9,999 bases of DNA from an uncultured Eubacteriales bacterium (GCA_900546685.1 UREB01000048.1:1-9999); one strand, 5' to 3'. Shown: positions 1-7,326, counted from the first letter of the stretch. Made by a program: numbers and translations. The notes: generated by a model from the letters alone, not told the origin.

Positions 1-4
1 CCAA

Positions 5-232
5 ATGTGTGATATCGCATTTGATATGTTTTTGGAAGATTCTAAATACGATGAAACGGAAAATGCGATCTTTACACTGATGCATAAGGCCTTTTTGGAA
101 GGGTTCAAGGCGGGGAAGATGGCGTCCGAATCGATAGACCGCATGTCCATGTACTATAAAGGTAGGATCGACGCCAGAATTGCCAATGCTGGCTTTGCAG
201 AGAAGGCAAATGGTCAAAATAACATAGATTAA
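5..232 (+). CDS. small unrecognised protein, possibly 5'-truncated
   Basis: This frame encodes 75 residues if the ATG at 5 is the start. The frame stays open to the left window edge and no ribosome binding site can be seen, so the true start may lie outside. The product is small and acidic at the N-terminus, with a predicted amphipathic helical segment (about residues 20-45, containing the stretch AFLEGFKAGK) and a polar tail. There is no signal peptide, membrane segment or metal motif. I do not recognise the family; short Firmicutes proteins with an EGFKAG-like helix are common and mostly uncharacterised. The gene is more AT-rich than the housekeeping genes to the right and is followed by a strong palindromic terminator, which supports it being a real transcribed gene. 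It converges on the Xre-type regulator at 302-502, and the two may form a small accessory pair, but that is only inference. Confidence 0.5.
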   Translation: MCDIAFDMFLEDSKYDETENAIFTLMHKAFLEGFKAGKMASESIDRMSMYYKGRIDARIANAGFAEKANGQNNID

Positions 233-250
233 GACAGAAAAATACAACAA

Positions 251-284
251 AAATAAAAAGCAGGACGGCCGTCCTGTTTTTTTA
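251..284. terminator. bidirectional intrinsic terminator
   Basis: A perfect 16-nt palindrome, CAGGACGGCCGTCCTG (261-276), folds as a 6-bp stem with a GGCC loop. It is flanked by A-rich sequence on the left and seven T on the right. It ends the small gene at 5-232 on the plus strand. On the minus strand the reverse complement also gives a hairpin followed by a T-rich tail (T5, A, then more T), so it can serve the convergent regulator gene as well. Confidence 0.85.
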
Positions 285-301
285 TGCCTGAAAACGAAAA
301 A

Positions 302-502
302 TTATTTGGCCTTTAGCCCCAAAAGGTAATCTACGCTTACCCCGTAAAGCTGCGCAAGCTGAATCAAGAGGGGGGCCGTCCATTCGATCTTGCCCGTCTC
401 ATATTGCGAATAGGTATTTTGCGCCATATGCAGCTTTTGTGCAAGCTGAGTTTGAGTTAGATGATTCTGCTCACGCAGAGCACGGATATTTTCGTAAATC
501 AT
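302..502 (-). CDS. Xre-family helix-turn-helix regulator
   Basis: This is a 66-residue protein that is almost entirely one HTH_3/Cro-CI domain. It has the usual order: N-terminal helix (IYENIRALREQNHL), helix-turn-helix (TQTQLAQKLHMAQNTYSQYE), then the hydrophobic closing helices ending LAQLYGVSVDYLLGL. It is expected to bind DNA as a dimer; no sensor or oligomerisation domain is attached. I chose ATG at 502 because GGTGAT three bases upstream matches the extended Shine-Dalgarno (the GGTGAT part of AGGAGGTGAT) at normal aligned spacing. A GTG at 517 would add five residues but has no ribosome binding site. Its target is not known. Autoregulation is plausible, since a dyad lies about 45 bp upstream (see 544-571). 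It converges on the small gene to the left and diverges from dgt. Confidence 0.88.
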   Translation of the reverse strand: MIYENIRALREQNHLTQTQLAQKLHMAQNTYSQYETGKIEWTAPLLIQLAQLYGVSVDYLLGLKAK

Positions 503-543
503 AGTATCACCAAGCACCAGTATGGTTCATTTTTTTCGGTTTG

Positions 544-571
544 GATAGCTATTATCTTGAATATAGATAGC
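544..571. promoter_or_regulatory. candidate operator upstream of the Xre gene
   Basis: The hexamer GATAGC occurs twice in direct orientation (544-549 and 566-571). Between and overlapping them is an imperfect dyad with TATCT (553-557) opposite AGATA (565-569), centred on 561. On the minus strand GATAAT falls in the same place and could be part of a -10 box, although no good -35 accompanies it. Small Xre proteins often bind such dyads in their own promoters. The repeat is short and lies in AT-rich DNA, so chance is a real alternative. Confidence 0.25.
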
Positions 572-795
572 AAAAAATAGATGGTAAATACAGGAAAACT
601 ATTGATATTTCAGCACTTCTTCCAGGATTTGTCAAAAACGCCCTGCATTTTCCTACCCCAAAAAGCAAGGAACCCCGAAAATCAAAATTTTTTGAGTATA
701 GATTGGCCTATGGCAGCGAAAAACGCATGGCGAAAGCTGCTGAAAACCGCTTTTTGCAAAAAGTCAAGAATTTTTTGATGCAATTTTTGAAGAAA

Positions 796-814
796 AAAAG
801 GGATTTTCCCTTTT
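796..814. repeat. short perfect inverted repeat in the dgt leader
   Basis: AAAAGGGA (796-803) and TCCCTTTT (807-814) are perfect complements separated by TTT. The right arm ends in four T, so it resembles a very small terminator. The 3-base loop and A/T-rich arms make it weak. It lies about 45 bases before the dgt start and inside the spacer of the weak candidate promoter, so an operator role is equally possible. Confidence 0.3.
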
Positions 815-844
815 ATGGAGAAACTATTAAATACAAAAGGATTT

Positions 845-861
845 GGAGGTGGTACGCTTTG
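845..861 (+). promoter_or_regulatory. ribosome binding site that fixes a TTG start
   Basis: GGAGG at 845-849 sits nine bases before TTG at 859-861. The protein read from this TTG begins ISIREQTE, which is the usual N-terminus of Firmicutes dGTPase-like proteins. Upstream in-frame ATG codons would add an AT-rich, lysine-rich extension with no ribosome binding site. Confidence 0.8.
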
Positions 862-1869
862 ATTTCCATTCGGGAGCAAACCGAGGCGGATCAGGATATG
901 ATCCTATCCCCCTTTGCCACAAGGGCCACGCAGTCCAAAGGGCGCAGGCGGCCGGAAGCGCCGTGCCCCATCCGCACCTGCTTTGCCAGGGATCGGGACC
1001 GCATTCTGCACTCCAATTCCTTCCGCCGCCTAAAGCATAAGACACAGGTTTTCATTGCGCCCAGCGGCGACCATTTCCGCCAGCGCATGACGCATACGCT
1101 GGAGGTCGTGCAGATTGCGCGCACCATTGCGCGGGCGCTGCGCCTCAATGAGGACTTGACAGAGGCCATCGCCTTGGGGCACGACTTGGGGCATACCCCG
1201 TTCGGGCATACCGGCGAACGGGTGCTGAACCGGCTGAGCAGCCTGGGCTTTGCGCACAATCAGCAGAGCCTGCGGGTGGTGGAGTTTTTAGAGCGCGACG
1301 GCAAGGGGCTGAATCTGACCTGGGAGGTCAAGGATGGCATTGTCAACCACCGCAGCGCCTGTACGCCCGCAACGCCGGAAGGGGCGATCGTGCGCCTGGC
1401 AGATAAGATCGCGTACGTCAACCACGATGTACAGGACGCCATCTGGGCGGGAGACCTGACGATGGATAGCCTGCCCAAGCACTGTGTAGAGGCGTTGGGG
1501 CGCACCAACAGCGAGCGCATCAACGCGCTGGTGGTGGATGTGATCCGCCATTCGCATGACGGTGTGGTGCAGCAGTCCGCCCATATGGCAAAGATCATGG
1601 GTGATCTGCGTGCGTTTCTGTTTGCGCATGTATATGAGGGGCCGCGCCAGATGGAGCAGACCCAGCGTGCCGAGCGCATGATAGAGGGCCTGTACACCTA
1701 TTATATCGGCCAGGCGGGCAGCCTGCCCGCCGAATATGAGCACATCGCAGAGACACAGTCCCGCGAGCGGGCCGTGATGGATTATATCGCAGGCATGTCG
1801 GACAACTTTGCCGTCCGGCAGTTTTTGAGCATTTATGTGCCGGGCGAGGCAGGGCCGTATGGCGGATAA
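859..1869 (+). CDS. dgt: dGTPase-like HD-domain dNTP triphosphohydrolase
   Basis: The product is 336 residues read from TTG, close to the usual length of the Gram-positive dGTPase-like family. Family members hydrolyse dNTPs to the deoxynucleoside and triphosphate, tuning the dNTP pool in the cytoplasm. The N-terminus (IREQTE, then CPIRTCFARDRDRILHS) is the family signature. The metal-binding HD set is complete: H79 (RMTHTLEVV), H108-D109 (GHDLGHTPFGH) and D182 (RLADKIAYVNHD). H112 and H117 in the same motif are the usual catalytic/phosphate-contacting positions. It is the first gene of an operon, 27 bases before dnaG, an arrangement familiar in Clostridia; a dNTP-controlling enzyme next to primase and sigma factor is consistent with growth-linked expression. 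Substrate preference among dNTPs cannot be read from the sequence. The rare TTG start may keep its translation low. Confidence 0.93.
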   Translation: MISIREQTEADQDMILSPFATRATQSKGRRRPEAPCPIRTCFARDRDRILHSNSFRRLKHKTQVFIAPSGDHFRQRMTHTLEVVQIARTIARALRLNEDLTEAIALGHDLGHTPFGHTGERVLNRLSSLGFAHNQQSLRVVEFLERDGKGLNLTWEVKDGIVNHRSACTPATPEGAIVRLADKIAYVNHDVQDAIWAGDLTMDSLPKHCVEALGRTNSERINALVVDVIRHSHDGVVQQSAHMAKIMGDLRAFLFAHVYEGPRQMEQTQRAERMIEGLYTYYIGQAGSLPAEYEHIAETQSRERAVMDYIAGMSDNFAVRQFLSIYVPGEAGPYGG

Positions 1870-1896
1870 CGCCGCGCCGGCAGGAAAGGAGGGCGT

Positions 1897-3686
1897 ATGG
1901 CCGGGCATTTTACCGATGAATTTTTAGACGAAGTACGGGCGCGCAACGACCTGGTACAGATCGTTTCGCAGTATGTGCCGCTGCAGCAGAAAAGCCGGCG
2001 CTACTGGGGCTGCTGCCCATTCCATAGCGAAAAAACGCCCTCGTTTTCCGTGGATCCGGACAAGCAGTTTTACTATTGCTTCGGCTGCCATGAGGGCGGC
2101 AATGTCATCCATTTTATCATGAACATCGAAAAGATGACATTTCCTGAGGCCGTGCAGTTTTTGGCGGAAAAGGCCGGCCTGCCCCTGCCGCAGACCGGGC
2201 AGGACAGCCGGGCCTACCAGGAGAAAAAGCGCAGAAAGCAGCGCTTGTATGAAGCGCTGCGCCAGGCGGCGCTGTTTTACCACCATCAGCTGTCCACAGA
2301 CGGCGCCGCGCACGCCAGGGCCTACCTGGAAAAGCGCGGGCTGACGCAAAAGGAGGTCAAGCATTTTGGCCTGGGGTACGCGCCGAAGGGATGGCAGGCT
2401 TTAACCGACCACCTAACGGCCCAGGGCTTTACGCTCAAAGAGCTCAGCGACGCGGGGCTGGCCGTGGTCAAGGGCGAAAAGAAATACGACTTTTTTCGGG
2501 ACAAGCTTATTTTTCCCATCATCGATCAGCAGTCACGCGTGCTGGGCTTTGGCGGCCGCTTGCTCTCTGGCGACGGCCCCAAATACATCAACACCGCCGA
2601 AACGCTGGTGTATAACAAGCGGGAAATGCTCTACGGCTTGAATTTTTACCGGCAGTTTGGCAAGGAACGCGAGCTGTTTATGACAGAGGGATATATGGAC
2701 TGCATTGCCGTTTCCTCGTTTGGTTTTCCCAATGTGGTAGCCTCGCTGGGCACGGCGTTGACCACCGGGCAGGTACGCCTGCTGCGCCGCTTTGCCGATA
2801 CCGTCTATTTTGCTTACGATGGCGACGCCGCCGGGCAAAACGCCACCCTGCGCGGGCTGGATATTGCCGAAAGAGAGGGCGTGGCGGTGCGCGTTTTGGT
2901 GTTGCCGGATGGGCAGGACCCGGACGAATTTTTGCGCAGCCAAGGGGCGTCCGCGTTTCGTGCGCTCAAGCAAAGCGCGCTGACGCTGACGGAATGCAAG
3001 ATACAGGCGCTTGCCAACGCCTGCGATATGCAGACGGAAAACGGGCGCACGGCCTTTGCGCAAAAGGCGGCGGCGCTGCTAAAGCCGCTGTCGCCCGTGG
3101 AGCGGGAGCGTTACGAGCGGTACATTGCCAAGGTATCCGGGTTTGCGGTGGAGACCATCCAGCAGCAAACGCAGAGCGCCAGGGTGCCCATGGACGCTGC
3201 GCCGCCCAAGCACCGGGAGACGCCGGCGGAAAAAGAGCAAGGCGTGGCGCTGCAGGAGCGCGTATTGTGCGCGCTGGCGGAGGACGCAAAAACCGCGGTA
3301 CGGCTGCTGCCGCTTTTACGCCGGGAGGATTTTACCGACCCGCTCTTGCAGGATCTATACATAAAATCGCTGGAGCTATGCGCCAAGCAGGAGCTTTCGC
3401 CGGCCGGGCTTTTGGCGTCGGTACAGACGCCGCAGGATGCCAAGCGCGCCGCGCAGTGGTTCGTGCATACGCACGTAGAGCCGCCGGATGTGATGCTGGA
3501 TTATCTTTGCACCCTCAGGGTGCAGACCCTGCTGCGGGAAAATGAGCAGCTTTCCAAACAACCTGGAGAGGATATCCGCCAGGCCGCGCAAACCATTTCA
3601 CAAAACACACATTTGATCGCAGCGCTGAAACAGAAAAACAGCGATGCGGCTTCCAAGATAGAATACCTTCGTAGGGGGAAACAGTA

Positions 3687-3687
<1 letters not shown>
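1897..3687 (+). CDS. dnaG: DNA primase
   Basis: This is a 596-residue primase that makes RNA primers at the replication fork and associates with the replicative helicase. The N-terminal zinc finger is intact as CHC2: C40, H43, C61, C64 (CCPFHSEKTPSF and YYCFGCHEGGNV). The catalytic core follows: DFFRDKLIFPI around 198-208, then the TOPRIM acidic residues E264 (TEGYMD), D308 and D310 (AYDGD), and DPDEF at 341-345. The last 150 residues or so are the poorly conserved helicase-binding region. The length matches Bacillus DnaG (about 600). The ATG at 1897 has a perfect AAGGAGG (1886-1892). It is the middle gene of the operon; its TAA overlaps the rpoD ATG by one base, so rpoD translation is probably coupled to it. 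Confidence 0.98.
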
Positions 3688-4796
<1,109 letters not shown>

Positions 4797-4808
4797 AGCA
4801 CGCCATGA

Positions 4809-4838
4809 AAAAACGCCAAGCAAACGCTTGGCGTTTTT
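4809..4838. terminator. perfect 13-bp bidirectional terminator
   Basis: AAAAACGCCAAGC (4809-4821) pairs perfectly with GCTTGGCGTTTTT (4826-4838) around an AAAC loop. The A and T runs at the two ends make it work in both directions: it ends dgt-dnaG-rpoD on the plus strand and the nuclease gene on the minus strand, whose stop codon is only 9 bases away. Confidence 0.93.
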
Positions 4839-4846
4839 CTATACCG

Positions 4847-5755
4847 CTACGGCTGGCAGCGCTGGCAGGGCTCATAGCCTTGGTCGATGAGCCATTCACG
4901 GCTGCCGGTAAAGGTCTGCTTGTTTGTTTCGCTCATGTCCTGGGCGCTTTGGCAGTCTGGCTTATGAAACTTTTTGGTGTTGGTGTTGAGAATGTATTCA
5001 AGGCCTGCCTCGTTCGTTTGCTGCGGGCCTGTTTTTGCCTCGGTGCTGCTGCCGTCAGTATAATCGATGGCCACGCCGGGCTGCACGTTGTAGCAAAATA
5101 CGCAGAAGCGCACGCCGTCTCCGCCATCCTCGGTTGAAAGCGCTTCCATCAAAACGCCGCGGGCAACCAGCTCCTCCCCAATAAATACAGGCGTGACCCG
5201 ATAGAGCACGGGACGGCCGGTGCCCTCCACATACGACGCCACCTGGTTTTCAAAGGGCAGCATGCCTTCGGTATTCAGGTAGCGTGTGCCTGTGATCAGG
5301 TTTTGCGTATTGGCATTTTCCGCTGTTAGCTGGTAACCGATCAGATGGCAGCGGTTGTATAGATACTGGCCGTCTACAAAGCTGTACCGCACCGTCTGCC
5401 AGCCGCTGGGGCGCACCATGCCGATGCTGCCGCGCTCGCTGGTGGGCATGGTGCGGGGGCTGACCAGCGCCATAGCCACGCCGCAGCGCCCCAAATCATC
5501 CAGCTCGGCATACGATTCCTCCTGGATAGGGGCCATATCCTCTTCGGTGAAAAAGGGCTGGTTGCCGTTGATGACGGCATACGGCTCGCCGGCATACGCG
5601 GGCACGGCAGCATATTCGAAATGATCTGCCTGCGGGGCGGCCGTCTCAGCCGTATTGGATGCAGGCGGAGCCTGCACGGGGCTGCATGCTGCGCCAAACA
5701 GCGTACAAAGCAGAACCAGCAGCGAGAGCAGCGAGGATTTTATCCTTCGTTTCAT
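4847..5755 (-). CDS. exported DNA/RNA non-specific endonuclease with Cys/His C-terminal domain
   Basis: This 302-residue protein is probably exported: it has basic residues, a hydrophobic stretch (about 9-23) and a cysteine at C24 (FGAAC) that may be a lipidation site, although the -3 residue is Gly rather than Leu. A Pro/Ala linker leads to a beta-beta-alpha-metal (EndA/NucA-like) nuclease domain. Its core is YNRCHLIGYQLTAENANT, followed by QNLITGTRYLN and EGMLPFEN; H137 would be the general base and N147 and N152 lie where the metal ligand is expected. The motif is NRCH rather than the textbook DRGH; from memory this variant is usual in the clostridial subfamily. The C-terminus (YILNTNTKKFHKPDC, then EPCQRC) is the small domain often attached to these nucleases; H264, C268, C297 and C300 could bind a metal. 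The role is probably degradation of extracellular DNA for nutrients or uptake. The ATG has GGAGGTG seven bases upstream. It is a single-gene unit, convergent with rpoD. Confidence 0.88.
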   Translation of the reverse strand: MKRRIKSSLLSLLVLLCTLFGAACSPVQAPPASNTAETAAPQADHFEYAAVPAYAGEPYAVINGNQPFFTEEDMAPIQEESYAELDDLGRCGVAMALVSPRTMPTSERGSIGMVRPSGWQTVRYSFVDGQYLYNRCHLIGYQLTAENANTQNLITGTRYLNTEGMLPFENQVASYVEGTGRPVLYRVTPVFIGEELVARGVLMEALSTEDGGDGVRFCVFCYNVQPGVAIDYTDGSSTEAKTGPQQTNEAGLEYILNTNTKKFHKPDCQSAQDMSETNKQTFTGSREWLIDQGYEPCQRCQP

Positions 5756-5797
5756 ACAAGAGCACCTCCGGCGCCAGGGAAATCAGAATCTATTTTT

Positions 5798-5806
5798 AGT
5801 ATAGCA
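5798..5806 (-). promoter_or_regulatory. extended -10 promoter of the nuclease gene
   Basis: The minus strand reads TGCTATACT here: a TGn extended -10 plus TATACT (5 of 6 match to TATAAT), 43 bases from the start codon. There is no recognisable -35; the expected position (5821-5826) falls inside the inverted repeat at 5813-5843. Confidence 0.6.
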
Positions 5807-5812
5807 TACCGC

Positions 5813-5843
5813 GGCCCGCCATGCGCTTTTTCGCAGGCGGGCC
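5813..5843. repeat. large inverted repeat between two divergent promoters
   Basis: GGCCCGCC (5813-5820) is the perfect complement of GGCGGGCC (5836-5843). The inner arms TGCG (5822-5825) and CGCA (5832-5835) extend the dyad to 12 bp with one unpaired A, around the loop CTTTTT. No T-run follows on either strand, so it is not an ordinary intrinsic terminator. It covers the expected -35 of the nuclease promoter and abuts the -35 of the riboswitch promoter at 5844. Confidence 0.75.
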
Positions 5844-5872
5844 TTGCGCCGGAAAAAACAAGATGCTATAAT
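5844..5872 (+). promoter_or_regulatory. promoter of the FMN riboswitch / ribU operon
   Basis: TTGCGC (5844-5849), a 17-base spacer, and a perfect TATAAT (5867-5872) preceded by TGC (extended -10). Transcription should start near 5879, about 14 bases before the aptamer. Confidence 0.88.
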
Positions 5873-5892
5873 AAAGCCACATTTGAATCAAA

Positions 5893-6000
5893 TGTCTTCA
5901 GGGCGGGGTGAAATTCCCCACCGGCGGTATAGCCCGCGAGCCTTTTGGCAGACCCGTTGTAATTCCGGGGCCGACAGTACAGTCTGGATGAAAGAAGATA
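5893..6000 (+). promoter_or_regulatory. FMN riboswitch aptamer (RFN element)
   Basis: The conserved RFN segments occur in order: AGGGCGGGGTGAAATTCCCC (5900-5919), ACCGGCGGTA, AGCCCGCGAGC, GGCAGACCCG, then ATTCCGGGGCCGACAGTACAG and the GTCTGGATG segment. Closing stem P1 is TGTCTTC (5893-5899) with GAAGATA (5994-6000). The element binds FMN and lowers expression of flavin synthesis or uptake genes when FMN is plentiful. Here it precedes ribU, matching established practice. A terminator and an SD-masking hairpin follow directly. Confidence 0.97.
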
Positions 6001-6011
6001 TGCGCAAAGAG

Positions 6012-6050
6012 TCTCGCCCTTTTTTACGTGCACGAAAGGCGGGATTTTTT
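6012..6050 (+). terminator. riboswitch-controlled intrinsic terminator
   Basis: TCTCGCC (6012-6018) pairs with GGCGGGA (6038-6044), and TTT (6020-6022) can extend the stem with AAA (6035-6037). Six T follow (6045-6050). It begins 12 bases after the aptamer, as expected for transcriptional control. Its 5' strand is also complementary to the conserved aptamer segment at 5900-5909, giving a candidate antiterminator. Confidence 0.85.
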
Positions 6051-6052
6051 AA

Positions 6053-6079
6053 TTTCTCCATATCTTCGGTTAGGAGAAA
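6053..6079 (+). promoter_or_regulatory. hairpin masking the ribU ribosome binding site
   Basis: TTTCTCC (6053-6059) is the perfect complement of GGAGAAA (6073-6079), which contains the ribU Shine-Dalgarno (TAGGAG, 6071-6076). The loop (6060-6072) carries TATCTTC, the complement of the 3' strand of aptamer stem P1. This makes a second, translational control layer possible. Confidence 0.6.
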
Positions 6080-6080
6080 C

Positions 6081-6683
6081 ATGAACACGATTACAACCAA
6101 ACACACCCCTTTAACGCAGACCCGCACCCTTGTCAGTATGGCGATGCTGACAACCATCGCCTACCTCTTGGCCTTTTTGGAATTTCCTGTGCCGCTGACG
6201 CCTTCGTTTGCGATGATGGATCTTTCCGATCTGCCGGCCTTGATAGGGGCCATGTCCATCGGGCCGGGGGCCGGCGTTGCCATCGAGCTGGTGAAAAACG
6301 CCTTGCAGCTGTTGGGCACCGCCACCGGCGGCATCGGCGAATTGGCCAATTTTCTCATCGGCGCGTCGTTTGTCTTTACCGCCGGCATGCTGTATCACAA
6401 AGCGCATTGGAAGGGCTGGCAGGCCTGTGTGCTGGGCGCTGTGGTGATGGCGGCCGCGGCGGCGTTGGCCAACTACTTTATCCTGTTTCCTATGTTTAAT
6501 GCGTTTATGCCGATGGATCAGATCATCGCGATGTTTGGAGAGCTTATCCCCTTTATCCATACAAAATTGGATATCATTCTATTCAATACCATTCCTTTTA
6601 ATCTGATCAAGGGCTTGGCCATTGCGCTGGTGACGCTGCCTGTATATGGCAAGCTGGCGCATGTGTTGAAAACAAACGAGTAG
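6081..6683 (+). CDS. ribU: riboflavin ECF transporter, S component
   Basis: The product is 200 residues, the usual size of RibU. It is a polytopic membrane protein with about six hydrophobic segments that binds riboflavin outside and works with the shared ECF energising module (EcfA/EcfA'/EcfT), which is not encoded in this window. Family features are present: PLTPSFAMMDLSDLPALIGA, then GPGAGVAIELVKNALQL, GGIGELANFLIG, NYFILFPMFNAF and PFNLIKGLAIA near the C-terminus. The ATG at 6081 follows TAGGAG (6071-6076). Longer in-frame starts would run through the riboswitch and are not used. The FMN riboswitch upstream makes the substrate assignment firm. The next gene starts 16 bases after its stop, and its ribosome binding site overlaps the ribU TAG. 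Confidence 0.95.
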   Translation: MNTITTKHTPLTQTRTLVSMAMLTTIAYLLAFLEFPVPLTPSFAMMDLSDLPALIGAMSIGPGAGVAIELVKNALQLLGTATGGIGELANFLIGASFVFTAGMLYHKAHWKGWQACVLGAVVMAAAAALANYFILFPMFNAFMPMDQIIAMFGELIPFIHTKLDIILFNTIPFNLIKGLAIALVTLPVYGKLAHVLKTNE

Positions 6684-6699
6684 GAGGATAGACAAAGCG

Positions 6700-7290
6700 A
6701 TGGACTATCTGGCTTTTTTGCAAAAGGAAATCCATGCCGCCGCCTTTGCCACGCTGGCAGAGGACGGGCGGCCGGAAGTGCGCATCATCGACATTATGCT
6801 TTATGACGGCCATAGCCTGTATTTTTTGACGGCCAAGGGCAAGGCGTTTTATCGCCAGCTCATCGAGCAAAAATTTGTCGCCATTACCGGCGAAAAGGGC
6901 CGGCGGGCGGTATCGCTGCGCGGCCATGTCCGCGTGGCGGACCCGGCCCTGCTGGATGTGATGTTTGAGGAAAATCCCTATATGAAGGACATCTATCCCG
7001 GCGATACGCGGCGCGCGCTGGAGGCGTTTGAGATTTATCAGGCCAGCGGCGAGTATTTTGACCTGACGCAGACGCCGGTGTTGAGGGAGCCCATCGCCAT
7101 CGGCGCCGGGGAATCTGCCACGGGACGTTGCTACCGCATCACAGCGGGCTGCACGGCTTGCGGGCGCTGTATGCCTGTTTGCCCGCAGCGCTGCATCGAG
7201 CCGGGCCGTCCATACCGCATCGCGCCGGAGCACTGTCTGCATTGCGGGGCGTGCGCGGCGGTTTGCCCGGCCGGGGCGGTGGTGTTTTGA
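6700..7290 (+). CDS. PNPOx-like flavin-binding domain fused to a 2x[4Fe-4S] ferredoxin domain
   Basis: This 196-residue protein has two parts. Residues 1 to about 125 look like the pyridoxamine-phosphate-oxidase-type split barrel (FATLAEDGRPEVRIID, then LYFLTAKGKAFYRQL and VAITGEKGRRAVSLRGHVRV), a fold that normally binds FMN, F420 or haem. Residues 144-196 carry two ferredoxin motifs: C151, C154, C157, C161 and C179, C182, C185, C189. C144 and C165 are extra. The fusion suggests a small soluble electron-transfer protein or reductase in which a flavin exchanges electrons with two clusters; the partner and reaction are unknown. GTAGGAGG overlaps the ribU stop, so it is co-transcribed with ribU and under FMN control, which favours FMN as the barrel's ligand. 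Proteins of this architecture occur in anaerobic Clostridia. It is not expected to be true pyridoxamine-phosphate oxidase. Confidence 0.9.
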   Translation: MDYLAFLQKEIHAAAFATLAEDGRPEVRIIDIMLYDGHSLYFLTAKGKAFYRQLIEQKFVAITGEKGRRAVSLRGHVRVADPALLDVMFEENPYMKDIYPGDTRRALEAFEIYQASGEYFDLTQTPVLREPIAIGAGESATGRCYRITAGCTACGRCMPVCPQRCIEPGRPYRIAPEHCLHCGACAAVCPAGAVVF

Positions 7291-7296
7291 GGGCGG

Positions 7297-7326
7297 TTGC
7301 CCGCCGCTTGCCGGGTATGGTACAAT
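7297..7326 (+). promoter_or_regulatory. promoter upstream of the trmK leader
   Basis: TTGCCC (7297-7302), an 18-base spacer, and TACAAT (7321-7326) preceded by TGG (extended -10, 7318-7320). Transcription should begin around 7333. The -35 lies in the loop of a small GC hairpin, GGCGG (7292-7296) with CCGCC (7301-7305). Confidence 0.75.

Larger units (their letters stand above)
518..858. other. AT-rich intergenic region, no convincing gene
   Basis: About 340 bases separate the divergent Xre and dgt genes. The region is markedly more AT-rich than the coding DNA to its right. Open frames of about 65 codons exist, but they have no ribosome binding site and a composition dominated by A/T runs, so I do not call them. 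It must hold the promoter of the dgt-dnaG-rpoD operon. The best candidate I see is weak: TTGAAG (787-792), an 18-base spacer, then TTTTAT (811-816). Confidence 0.5.

Noticed and set aside
581..778. 65-codon open frame in the intergenic region
   Set aside because: No ribosome binding site, composition dominated by A/T runs, no recognisable motif, and it lies in what must be the promoter region of dgt.
703..858. In-frame upstream ATG extension of dgt
   Set aside because: The extension is AT-rich and lysine-rich with no ribosome binding site, whereas TTG at 859 has GGAGG at proper distance and gives the family's usual N-terminus.
1288..1908. 206-codon open frame antisense to dgt
   Set aside because: Shadow of a GC-rich gene in another frame; dgt is conserved along the whole length and the antisense product resembles nothing.
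2533..3063. 176-codon open frame antisense to dnaG
   Set aside because: Lies wholly within the conserved TOPRIM region of dnaG; a composition artefact.
5053..5100. Cysteines of the nuclease C-terminal region as a full zinc finger
   Set aside because: Only three cysteines and one histidine around residues 264-300 are well placed; the metal site is plausible from family knowledge but C218 and C221 in the nuclease core are not part of it, so a classical zinc finger is not claimed.
5844..6080. Upstream ATG that would lengthen ribU by 79 residues
   Set aside because: It reads through the promoter, FMN riboswitch and terminator; ATG at 6081 with TAGGAG is the proper start.
7292..7305. GGCGG/CCGCC hairpin as terminator of the ribU operon
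   Set aside because: Only 5 bp and no T-run follows; it overlaps the -35 of the next promoter. The hairpin at 7370-7399 is the better terminator.
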